Shown here in pieces: positions 1 to 10,309 of a DNA stretch of 64,000 bases. This DNA is from Pachyseris speciosa. Its lineage: Eukaryota > Cnidaria > Anthozoa > Scleractinia > Pachyseridae. The translations under genes and the position numbers were made by a program. The notes beneath the pieces are model-generated. The model worked only from the letters and a program-made list of their open reading frames with translations. It ran no database searches and was not told the origin of the DNA. The DNA is taken from NCBI GenBank assembly GCA_016490735.1, contig JAEMWC010000655.1, forward strand, positions 82,501 through 146,500, read 5' to 3'. Position 1 is the first letter of the stretch; the number at the start of each line of letters is the position of its first letter.

Positions 1-2706
1 AAATTACGTCAAAATTACGTCACAGCTATTGTCACGTGTCTTTTTGGCCGCGCGATTCAAATGCCATTTTTGAGGGCAAAATAGCCCAATTTCAAACGCT
101 TGTATAATCGCCGATTTTAATCAAGAGCACCTCAAATTTTGGAATGTTGAGTTTTATGGATTAAACTTTAAAATTAGCGCGAAACAAATTTCGCTTCAAA
201 GGCACTTTAAGAAAATGGTCTTAAGCCATCAAAAAGATCTCTTGAAATCAGTTGTGCACTGAAGAGCTATCAAACATTTGAGGTCGCTAGTAGAACCATT
301 TAGACACTGTATTCACTTTTGAAAGAGGCGCATTTATAACTGGAACAAGATATGCCTACAAGGGCGCTGTTTTGACGATCTCCTTGAGACACAGAAAAAT
401 GTTTTTATTGAGATTCAGGGTGCCGTGTAAGAGGCCTTTGAAACGTGAAAGACCGCCGAGATCCTTGGGAAAACAAAGCCTTAATTTCCAGTTCTGGGAT
501 CAGATGGGATGGTCGTAAGGTTGGAAATCCTCAAACCATACTTTATGAGATCGCATCTTGAAGGGGATTTCAATGATTTGCCATTATAAGTTGACAAACA
601 CTTGAAGCGCTTTCCCCAAGTTTCTTTGCTCCAGATCGCACTAATTATGCACGATGAGTTCCTAAATGAATCTTATGTCATCGACTGTTTAAGATGACTT
701 GCAGAAATATGTGTTTATGTAAAGACGACGAAGGCCTTTTTGCTCGTGTGCTTTGTCAATGGGTATATACCGGAAAACGCGTTCTTTTTTAATACATGAG
801 CATTTCGTGCGGAGTCTTGGCCCTGATACGTTGAGCACAGCCCATCTTCAATTTTGTGAGGGTAAATAGTCACTAGGTGGCACACAAATAGAACATACCT
901 CCAGCTCGGGTACATTCACTGACTCTAATCCGTTATTTCAGTTGCGGGAGACAATGCTGCAGTGGGCTTTAAGAGTACGAAAATACGGAAATTGCATGAC
1001 CTGGTGTCCTATGAGCCGAGGGATGGGGCTGAAGTCACGTGGATTAGGTAGCCTGTATGGATGACTATTCCTGAAGCTATAAACGCTTGCCTTGATCGAG
1101 CTGCTGAATGCGCTTGCAAACAATGATGGGCTGGTAATTGTAAACCTGCCTTGTACAGAATTGTTTTCCGGACAATGAAGAAACAATCCTCGAAATAACG
1201 TATTGTTCTTGAGCTGTAAATACAGCACTATGCGATGTTCTTGACCATGCAGCTGAAAATTTCATTTATACAATTGGGTATTCAAACAAGGCCGGCTCTT
1301 GCAAATTTTAAACCGATTTAGATCGTGATCAGTTTCTTTCTTTCTCTTTGTAAAGACCTTCTTAGCCTCTTACAGTACATCCACTTGTCAGTCAACACCT
1401 CTGCTTTTAAAAATAATTAATAATTAGACTGTAAAAAGTAAAGTAAGTAGCATGTAGTATTTAGGTATGCCATGCCAGTATCGTGTAAATTTTACGCGAT
1501 GCAAATTTGAACGTAAATCTGCAATGTAAGTAAGTGAAGTGTGTAATCTCATATAGGGCGTATGCACGTTACGTCATCACCGCCATGTTGGTGTACCGTG
1601 AACAAAACATTTCTCGTTATTTTCTTTTGTTATTGTCCACCAACATGGCCGCCAACCCATTGTCATTCGAATTTCTGGAGACTGGTTGCATACCCTCTAT
1701 AAGTTAGGCCTGATGAGATTGTCACGTGACAAAAATTGTGCAATAGTACCCTCTAGCAGGTCAGCATCTTTTCCACCCAAATTGAACTTTAATTGTCTTA
1801 TCTCACATTCCCCTTTAGTGAACGGATCACATGGCATCTCTTCAAAAACTAATTGTTACGATACCCTAAAAAAGAACGGTTGCCATATTTGGTGCTTTCT
1901 CTCAGTCTGCCACGTTGTCGTTCTATTGCCAGCTTTTCAACGATGTTGTTTGCTTCACATGCATCTCCGGCATATCTCCCAGTCGCAGAATCTCATGCAG
2001 TCTTACGCGGGAAAAACGTGTGTAAACAAATCAAACTGATTTCCAACTGGCGATAGACAAAACTTTAGTCGCGCTTTTATCTTTGATTTTTGGAAAAAAA
2101 GAAAAGCTATACAGAGCTTGCTTGGTCTCCTGCCTTATCTGATGTATGATGTATAAATAAACAATTGTAATTGATTATTGAAGACGAATAAAGAATATTC
2201 TATGTGGCAATTATTGGCTCTCTGACAAATCCAATTTTGGCAAACGCTTCGTCTGCCGAAAATGCAGATGGTAGGAAGATTCAAGACCTCCCAACAACCG
2301 TCTGCTCGATTGTCTGACTCATCATTTCTGCAGTTGTCATTAAGGGTCAAGCTTTCCGTGATTGATGGCTATTTTTTTTCAACAAAATTCATGAACGGAT
2401 TAAAAAATAGGTTTGTCTGTTACCCGGGTTCTGCTATTCTCATCTTATCCTTGTGATTTTAGGGCAGTTGTCGCCCGTTTGTTTTTCTCCCCGCATATAC
2501 GGTCGCCCGAAGCCGATAATGTTTCCTTCTGTCGGATATGTTCCTTGATCTAGCATGACTTAACTGCACACTGTTGTAGCGGTCTGGAGGGCTGTTTGAG
2601 GATTCTTTTTGTGCGGTTGAAAGTTTAAGAGAAATAACAATATACTCAAACAAAATGAGATGAAGCTATAAAGAGAATTTTTCTTTACGGAATTTTTAAT
2701 CTGATT
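1..2706. other. Intergenic, no gene recognised
   Basis: AT-rich sequence whose open frames are all short (under about 120 codons) and resemble no family I know. The only structure noted is a 12-base inverted pair, GCCATGTTGGTG at 1582-1593 and its complement at 1638-1649. The CACCAACATGGCCGCC end recurs near 40640, so this may be the end of a dispersed element. Confidence 0.5.
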
Positions 2707-2879
2707 AATCAATCGTGATCAAAAACAGATCGCTTGATCTATTTCTGCAGAATTGTTCCAATCGAGTGATAGAGGAAATTAGATTTTTTGCGCAAATAAA
2801 TAAAATGTCAATGTGGCCGTCTTTACTTTAGCCGGTTTTGAGTTTTCACCTGGCCGTCAGAAGAAACAGTAATTAATTG
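2707..2879. repeat. 173-bp direct repeat, copy A1
   Basis: Starts AATCAATCGTGATC and ends CAGTAATTAATTG. It recurs almost unchanged at 3367-3539, exactly 660 bp downstream, with only a few substitutions. The two copies flank one copy of the 487-bp repeat B. No coding content is seen. Confidence 0.9.
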
Positions 2880-3366
2880 GTTGTTGTCGGCCTTAGCAGA
2901 ACGGCCCAAACCTGAAGTAGTGATCGAAGTCAACTTAAAATAAGTAATAATAATAACCGGCCTAATTGTATATTTTCAGGTATCGCATTCTATGTGAGGT
3001 CGGTTGCATGCATGACGCAGAAGCTCGACAAATGAAGAGGTAATGATGCCTTGAGTCGGCCAGTGTGCTACTGGATAAAAAAAACATAAGATCAGCAACT
3101 CGCAAGGCCGTTTGTTGGAGTCTTTGTCTGCTCTGTCGTTACCGTTTTCTAGACAGGAGCCTCTTTGTCTTCTCAGGGATATTAATAACTATAAAAGGGA
3201 ATAAAACCGTACCAAGCAAGTCTACAAAAACTGCTAATCAGGGAATTCCGTAGTGATTCACTGCTCGGTACCCCGTCTGGACTAGCGTCTTATTCCGATG
3301 ACGAAACAGGGTGCGGAATTTACCGGGGCATATGGATCCCCGGGGAAGAACACCTCGGAATGTCGG
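2879..3366. repeat. 487-bp repeat B, copy 1 (nested between A repeats)
   Basis: Begins TGGTTGTTGTCGGCC and ends near CACCTCGGAATGT. The same sequence, with a few differences, occurs twice head-to-tail at 7432-8405. No protein signature is visible. It contains a run of restriction-site-like hexamers near its 3' end (KpnI-, NdeI-, BamHI- and SmaI-like), which is treated as coincidence because three diverged copies exist. Its class is unknown; it may be a non-autonomous transposon or a dispersed satellite monomer. Confidence 0.85.
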
Positions 3367-3539
3367 AATCAATCGTGATCAAAAACAGATCGCTTGATCT
3401 ATTCCTGCAGAATTGTTCCAATCGAGTGATAGAGGAAATTAGATTTTTTGCGCAAATAAATAAAATGTCAATGTGGCCGTCTTTACTTTAGCCGGTTTTG
3501 AGTTTTCACCTGGCCGTCAGAATAAACAGTAATTAATTG
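3367..3539. repeat. 173-bp direct repeat, copy A2
   Basis: Second copy of the A segment, 660 bp downstream of A1. It differs for example at CTATTCCTGCAG versus CTATTTCTGCAG and at AATAAACAG versus AAGAAACAG. Confidence 0.9.
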
Positions 3540-4091
3540 CCTAATCACATTCACACAATTGCCGTAAGGGCTGTAAAGTTGGAAAGGTGCCACCATTTTT
3601 GAACGGGGGATGTTGGAAAGGGGGTTTTATGAGTTGCACTTTAGAGGAAGTGATTTTTTAATACACCAGGTACAATTATGTGGCAATTATGTTCTGTCCA
3701 GATATGTCAGATCCTGACTGGACCCTTGCCAGCCAGAATCACCTGTTCAGAAAATCGCCGCGATTTTATCTTTTGCTCGACCTCACATGAAGCTTTTGGC
3801 TTAATTAGACGAGTCATTTGATCCATGTCATCAACCGCCGGTTGCCTGGCAAACATGATCCTATTCAAAACAAAACATCGTTAGTTTTTTTACGCTTTGC
3901 GAGCGTGGCTTGTTTTGAAGTCACAGAGGACTCCTATGCAGCTGTAGATTATTCTTTGTGCCGAAGTCCCGGCTGATTCCGACTTGTTGTAAAACGGGAC
4001 TAAATGAAAGTAAGCGGGGAATGTGGACTTAATTTTCACTATTGATAATATGATAATTAGGAGTTAAATTTCATCATGGGCTGTACTGGGT
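3540..4091. other. Intergenic, nothing recognised
   Basis: No gene, RNA or repeat structure could be supported here. Confidence 0.4.
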
Positions 4092-4169
4092 TACCCTGCG
4101 AGCAGAAAAAAGAGGCCCTTCGATCTTCCTAGATAAGAAAGTAATCGAAGGGCCTCTGCTCGCAGGGTA
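4092..4169. repeat. Foldback hairpin (26-bp arms)
   Basis: The left arm starts TACCCTGCGAGCAG and continues to AGGCCCTTCGAT. The right arm (4144-4169) is its reverse complement, except that the left arm carries a 7-base A-rich insertion. The loop is about 20 nt. This looks like a very short foldback transposon or a deletion derivative of a MITE. Confidence 0.85.
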
Positions 4170-4788
4170 GTACTGGGTTAACGTTATTCCATTTAAGGTG
4201 GCTCCATCGGGAGAACAGCAATAGTATGGCGCGCCATTGCTGTACATAGTGGCACCGAAGTCAATCTTCCAGTTTATTTCTTCTTCCCCCTCAACTCACA
4301 CGAAGAAAACAAAACGTAATAGGCTGAGAAACCAACTAACGTAACCAAGTGAACCATCGCCATTTATAACACGCTTTTGTTGAGTTGAAACCACCGAAAG
4401 ATGTGAAGCTTTGACTACATATGTTTTTTTTTTATTTTGCTTATTACGCCAATGTTTTATTTCGGTGTTCTCCTCGTCATAGCCTGACTATCAGGATAGG
4501 TTTCTTTACCCCCTTACTTTCCCTGCACCCCACCCCTCCCTCCCAGGACGAGCTGATACTCAGGCTAACCTTCCTGACCGTTGCCTAATTGGCTTCCAGT
4601 TTGAAGGGCGACGTAAAAACCCCACATACTTGTGCCCCGTGCTGGGGTCTATCATATCACATATCTTAGGGTTTAGTAGATGCTGGACGATGGCCTAGCC
4701 ACCTCTTCTAAGAGCCTCGGAGCTTCTATTGGTCATAGAAGCCTCTTACGAGGCCTTATTAATTTTGTCCCTTGGCGCAGATAAGGAC

Positions 4789-4806
4789 TGATGATGATAA
4801 TGATGA

Positions 4807-4840
<34 letters not shown>

Positions 4841-4872
4841 GGTGGTGATGATGATGATGATGATGATGATGA
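4789..4872. repeat. (GAT)n/(GGT)n microsatellite
   Basis: A run of GAT triplets interrupted by a block of GGT triplets and then GAT again. In intergenic DNA, not coding. Confidence 0.95.
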
Positions 4873-5188
4873 AAGTTTTAATTACCTACAAAAGATAAGG
4901 GAAAGAGGATCGCATGCGCGTCAAACACCTGGGGAGAGAACGGAGAGATAAGTGAGAGAGTGTGATAGAAGAGGAAGGGACATTTCTTTTTGCTTGTGAC
5001 ATCTTGTCACAAGTTACACACGCAACTGTAAGTAATAGATAAAGTATGAGCGGGAGATCTTAATGGCGATTTTAATGCCGGCAAATTAATTATCTGAATT
5101 ATGGAGGACAGTCATTTTAATTTGTTGAATGAGGAAAGCCATACCCTTTTAGGAGCTGGGTTATGCATTTTCTATTAGAAGAAAATCT

Positions 5189-5221
5189 TTAGAGCGATTT
5201 TTAATTCAGTGTCGTAAAGCC

Positions 5222-5262
<41 letters not shown>

Positions 5263-5471
5263 ACGCAGACAGCGCAATGAGTCAATCAGAATACGAAGCA
5301 ATTACATGTAACCGGCTCAAAGCGCGGGAAACTGCGCTCGTGAAAGTCATGGTTTTGCTTCTCATTGGTTGAGAAAGTGGCGCGAGTCTTGCCAACCAAT
5401 CACAGAGCGAAGGAATGCAAAACCAAAGCAAAGGAGAATTACTTTCGACACTCAATTCAAACCCGCTCTAA
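5189..5471. mobile_element. MITE-like element with TTAGAGCG termini
   Basis: The left end TTAGAGCGATTTTTAATTCA pairs with the right end, whose complement starts TTAGAGCGGGTTTGAATTGA. Both continue into GTGTCG and AAAG, followed inward by CCAAAACCAAAGCA-type blocks in opposite orientation. Length is about 283 bp with no ORF. The inside holds several CCAAT/ATTGG motifs. The family assignment is unknown; the non-autonomous DNA transposon reading is inferred from the terminal inverted repeats. Confidence 0.75.
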
Positions 5472-6084
5472 CAAAAGTTATTACTAATCCATAATTCATT
5501 AATTTCTAAAAAGAAAAAAAAAATAACGTTTTCAAAAGCTCCTTTCAGTCACAAATCACTCCAATGGACGGGTTCTACGCAGGCGCCAGCTGGTACTGTT
5601 CGACAAAAGCACCGCTCACATGTATTTCTTTTCAATCGTATTTTTTAGCTGCGGGAAGTCTGTCGTCTTTACGCCAACGAGCGACTGAATGCTCCGCAAA
5701 CGGAGATTTTTAAAAGCATAAGTTTTAAGGAAGGGGATTTTTCTCATTTGCGTGCAGACAGCGAAACAGAAAGAACATGGTGGTTCTCGAAATAACGCGT
5801 TTTTAGAATCATTTTGTGGCAAATAAAGACGTTGGAAAACCATTACACAAAATAATCGGTATTCAAAAAACTTGTGCAGGTCGAACCGGCACCACCCGTA
5901 TACAAAGGGAGATGGATGGGGGGAGGGGGCGGGAGGGGAGCGGGGGAGGGGCGGGGGAAGGCGGAGGTGGAGTGAATTGGGACCAGCCTCATTCCCAGGA
6001 CTTTTCCCTCGAATTAAGAAAGTGGGCTAATTCGGTGCGGTCAGGTGTTGAAATATCTCATTGTATTCAGGTTGACAGATTTGA
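5472..6084. other. Intergenic; G-rich tract
   Basis: No gene recognised. About 5905-5962 is strongly G-rich on the plus strand, with many GGGG runs, and could form G-quadruplexes. An open frame over it is low-complexity Gly/Arg and is not credible as a protein. Confidence 0.5.
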
Positions 6085-6089
6085 TTCCA

Positions 6090-6416
6090 TCAGGAGCCCA
6101 TGAATAGGAGCCTCCATATGCACTGTTTCCTTGAGTCAACGTTTGCGCGTATCTTTCTATTTTTAGAACTGCTTTTTCTGCAGGAGGCTCCAATTTACTG
6201 GCAAAATCTGTTTCCAGTAAGTTCCGCACACAAGCATCCGTAATAAAATTGTGGCCAAAGGTGGGGAGCACGTTGTCCCGATCCTTCTCTTGAGCATTGT
6301 ACACAGTGCGTGCAAATTTAGAAACCCGCAACGTTCTAAAAATAGAAAAGATACGCGCAAAGGTTGACTCAAAGGGCTTGTATGGGAGAGTGAAGCTCCT
6401 ATTCATGGGCTCCTGA
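6090..6416. mobile_element. 327-bp foldback element with TTCCA target duplication
   Basis: Long terminal inverted repeats (about 80 bp each). The left end TCAGGAGCCCATGAATAGGA pairs with a right end finishing in GGGCTCCTGA, and the arms meet again inside at TATTTTTAGAAC / GTTCTAAAAATA. The element is flanked by TTCCA at 6085-6089 and 6417-6421, a 5-bp target-site duplication. There is no transposase ORF, so it is a non-autonomous foldback element. Its right flank is a SINE-like tail, into which it appears to have inserted. Confidence 0.85.
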
Positions 6417-6421
6417 TTCCA

Positions 6422-6511
6422 TTTGATTTATTTAGAGTTGATTTGATTTAGTCTCCCCAATGAGTAGAGCATCTGTGCTCAGCTAAATACATTTGAGACT
6501 TAAATAAAGTG

Positions 6512-6546
<35 letters not shown>
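6422..6546 (+). mobile_element. SINE 3' tail fragment with (TTA)n
   Basis: Matches the 3' part of the tRNA-derived SINE at 20535: the order TTTGATTTAGTCTC, then AGTAGAGCATC, TGTGCTC, TTTGAGACTT, then a (TTA)n run. The tRNA-like head is missing here. Confidence 0.7.
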
Positions 6547-6549
<3 letters not shown>

Positions 6550-7431
6550 AACAGTAAAATACCTGATTTAAAGGAGCAGTGTCACGAGCTGGCGCATGCT
6601 CAGTAGCGCACAAAATTCTTGATAAAATTGGTAAACTCTTTCAAGTGCCGTCGCGAACATTGACCATGGGTTTATATCTGAGTTTATCTCGGCCATCCTT
6701 CGTTCTTTTCGTTTGACTGTACTCTTCTGCGTTTAAAGGCAGAGTTCCTAATAGAATTCTGAATTTTATTGTCGCAAGATCAGTGTTTGTAGTAATTTTG
6801 AACAGGTTTGTTGTCGGCTGCTGCTATGTCGAGCCTTGGCGGCCAAAGACCTGGAAACGGTCGCAAACGGATATAAAACCTTCAAAAAAATGAAGATTTC
6901 TTTTTTTTAATCCGCCTTAAAAAGCCGACGAAAGGTCATTTTAAAACTTAACGTCAGCATGTCAGTGTACATTGATAAAAAAACTGGAAGGGACTTGCTT
7001 CCGTTTGAAAACAAGGGCAGGGAAAACTTCTACAGCCGAGCTAAAATAAAGGAAACACGGTATTTCATTTCGTCTCTTATTTTACCCTTAAAAGTCGATT
7101 TTCTGTTTTTATTGATTGTGGTCGGAAAGTAAATGCTTTTCGTGTGTTTGTTTTGTTGTTGAGATTTGTTTTTTTTTTTTTTGAGAGTTTTTTAGAACTT
7201 GTTTTAGATGTTCTCCGCAAGAATTTTCTTCTGACGTTTTAAATTTCCGGAGATCTGATCACACGGCCAAACATCATTATGGCAGACAGCAGTGAGACGA
7301 AAATAATGTGAATTCTGTTTTTAGTTTTTTATTTCGCTGTTTTTGTTTATTCAAAGTCTACACAGTTTTTGAATTAGTCTTTTATTTTTTGCATTGAAGT
7401 TGAAATCGTACCATTCAAGATAACAATGAAG
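6547..7431. other. Intergenic, nothing recognised
   Basis: AT-rich with T-runs. No gene or repeat structure could be supported. Confidence 0.4.
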
Positions 7432-7918
7432 TGGTTGTTGTCGGCCTTAGCAGAACGGCCCAAACCTGAAGTAGTGATCGAAGTCAACTTAAAATAAGTA
7501 ATAATAATAACCGGCCTAATTGTATATTTTCAGGTATCGCATTCTATGTGAGGTCGGTTGCATGCATGACGCAGAAGTTCGACAAATGAAGAGGTAATGA
7601 TGCCTTGAGTCGGCCAGTGTGCTACTGGATAAAAAAAACTTAATGATCAGCAAATCGCAAGGCCGTTTGTTGGAGTCTTTGTCTGCTCTGTCGTTACCGT
7701 TTTCTAGACAGGAGCCTCTTTGTCTTCTCAGGGATATTAATAACTCTAAACGGGAATAAAACCGTACCAAGCAAGTCTACAAAAACTGCTAATCAGGGAA
7801 TTCCGTAGTGATTCACTGCTCGGTACCCCGTCTGGACTAGCGTCTTATTCCGATGACGAAACAGGGTGCGGAATTTACCGGGGCATATGGATCCCCGGGG
7901 AAGAACACCTCGGAATGT
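7432..7918. repeat. 487-bp repeat B, copy 2
   Basis: First of two head-to-tail copies of the B repeat also found at 2879-3366. Copies 2 and 3 appear practically identical, while copy 1 differs at several sites, for example GAAGCTCG versus GAAGTTCG. Confidence 0.92.
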
Positions 7919-8405
7919 TGGTTGTTGTCGGCCTTAGCAGAACGGCCCAAACCTGAAGTAGTGATCGAAGTCAACTTAAAATAAGTAATAATAATAACCG
8001 GCCTAATTGTATATTTTCAGGTATCGCATTCTATGTGAGGTCGGTTGCATGCATGACGCAGAAGTTCGACAAATGAAGAGGTAATGATGCCTTGAGTCGG
8101 CCAGTGTGCTACTGGATAAAAAAAACTTAATGATCAGCAAATCGCAAGGCCGTTTGTTGGAGTCTTTGTCTGCTCTGTCGTTACCGTTTTCTAGACAGGA
8201 GCCTCTTTGTCTTCTCAGGGATATTAATAACTCTAAACGGGAATAAAACCGTACCAAGCAAGTCTACAAAAACTGCTAATCAGGGAATTCCGTAGTGATT
8301 CACTGCTCGGTACCCCGTCTGGACTAGCGTCTTATTCCGATGACGAAACAGGGTGCGGAATTTACCGGGGCATATGGATCCCCGGGGAAGAACACCTCGG
8401 AATGT
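7919..8405. repeat. 487-bp repeat B, copy 3
   Basis: Direct tandem continuation of copy 2 with a period of exactly 487 bp. It ends at CACCTCGGAATGT before unrelated sequence. Confidence 0.92.
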
Positions 8406-10115
8406 TTGGTGGGAGTGTGCTGCCCGCTTCGCTAAATCCTGACCCTTTTTCAACCAAGATAAGCCGTTTTCTGTGCCCGTTTACAGAGCTTTCCGCAGAC
8501 TTTTAGAAATCGTCCTCCTGGCTTTATTGCAGCTTAATTAAGCGTGACACTAGTACCGAAACAAAACATTGTGCACGCCAACAAAAGAGCTGTAAAAATT
8601 TACTTCTGATGATATGTTTTTCTGACTTCCGATTCTCCCCCTTTTCCCTTTCTAGTTCCTTCAAAAACCTTTCTATACCCCAGTTCGGGCCACAACGGTT
8701 AAAATCCTTACCCATTTTCAGACCAAAGCTTTTCTAGAGCCATCCCTTTCAGGCGCTTTGTTTTGTCACGTAGTTAGAAATGGCTTCAGAAATCACTCGT
8801 CGGTGTGAACGAATTGGGCGATTATATCAGTTACCGACTTTAATATAGCACTGAATGAACACTGGTTCAGGCGACGGAAATGAACTCTCGCCGCACATCC
8901 CACCGAGGTTTTCATTGTTTTTTTTTTTTTCTCTTCCCGGAATTTCTTACAAAACACGCGAATCTACGCCGAATGATTTATAGTAGCACAATCTAAACTG
9001 ATCAATTTATAACAAAAAAAAAATCTTTTAGTCTCTGACTCTTTCCATCCCACTTGCAGAATATAGTCTAATAGTTTGAGTCGTTGGAAATTTCTTCTAA
9101 AGCTGACCCCGCCTTAAAAGAGACCGATTTCTGAACACGAACGTTTTCCTTCGAATTCAGTAAGGCTATCTGCGTCTTCTTCTTGAAGATGCTTGCTTCG
9201 TTTCGATTTGAGATATAGACTTTGGATCCTTATCCCAAAAGAGTGTGAAATAATGCGGTTTCATTGCAGTTTTACTCCTTACGGTTAATCACGACAATGT
9301 TTAACAAGTTGTCGTAGCTAATGTTGATTTAAAACAGGTCGCTTACACTTAGACGTAACTGGCGGAAAAAACACAGGAAAAAATAATTTCTTGAACCTCT
9401 TCCAGGCTGCCTTTCGTCACTAAAGTCAACGAATTGTTGAACATATAAAAGGGAAGACTATAAATAGCAAAGTTCCGGATAACAACTGTTTGACACTTTA
9501 TATAGGATATAAAAAACCACGAATGTTCCGGCCAGCTTCATTGAATCGATTTGCTATAAAACGTCGTTGGATAAGTCGTTCATTGAAAATAGTTGAATGA
9601 ATGTGATTAATCTGCGCTTGAAAATGCCTTATCTACGTAGTGTGATCACGAGCTATCGCTTTAATAATTCCAGCAATTGGAAAAGGAGTGGCTAACGAAA
9701 CCACCTGGTGCTTGAAAAGATGTATTTTTAGCTAAAAAATGATTTCCAGGCACTGCCAGGTATTTCGACATCTAAACTTCAGAACAAAGTCCAAGAATGG
9801 CCCAAAATCAACAAATTAAAAAGTGATCATGAAATATCCACAAAAAAAAAAACGTCTCGCATCTTCTACAGTGTTTACAATAGAATGTAGAAATAACAGA
9901 TGCGGAGATCAATAAATTTTTGCGACCGGATCAGTTTTGCAAATGATCTGATCTCCAGCCCCGTCCCTAAATATAGCAACTAATTTGATTGGCTTTTCAA
10001 TCTCTTTTTTTTTCCGCGACTTCGACCACAGGAAACTTGACACACATATACTGGTATCAAGTGGCAGTAAACCCAGTCATGAGAGAGACACAGAGCTAGC
10101 GAGTGTAGTTTGATT
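8406..10115. promoter_or_regulatory. Upstream region of the LGR gene
   Basis: About 1.7 kb of AT-rich sequence with no recognisable gene. It should contain the LGR promoter and 5' UTR by position only. An ATTGG motif (inverted CCAAT) lies about 10 bases after CTAAATATAG near 9968-9992, but no core promoter can be assigned with confidence. Confidence 0.3.
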
Positions 10116-10309
10116 ATGGCTGTGTTATGGAAGTTGGTCGCAGTTTCTATCGTGCTCATAAACAGCATACAAGAAAGGCAATGTTTGGGCTCCTCACGCG
10201 GCGAAAGCTGTGGGCCGTGCTGGTGTTGGCTGGCTGACCGCAAAGCCGATTGTACGAGTCGAAATCTAACGTCCATTCCAGTTGAAATTCCTGAAGATGT
10301 AACTGACTT
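10116..10309 (+). CDS. LGR exon 1: signal peptide and LRR N-terminal cap
   Basis: ATG at 10116 is the first ATG of the frame. Residues 1-16 give Lys6 then a hydrophobic run (LVAVSIVLIN), a signal peptide with cleavage probably before residue 23. Residues 33-46 hold Cys in a C-x2-C-x-C-x8-C spacing typical of LRRNT caps, followed by NLTSIP and the start of the first repeat. An N-glycosylation site lies at NLT. Donor GTAAGT at 10310; the exon ends after two bases of a Leu codon (phase 2). Confidence 0.9.

Noticed and set aside
3240..3362. Polylinker-like hexamers (EcoRI, KpnI, NdeI, BamHI, SmaI) in repeat B suggesting vector contamination
   Set aside because: The sequence occurs three times, with natural differences between copies, inside larger genomic repeats. 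No other vector sequence is seen.
5816..6103. Gly-rich 95-codon frame
   Set aside because: Produced by a G-rich tract, low complexity, with no coding evidence.
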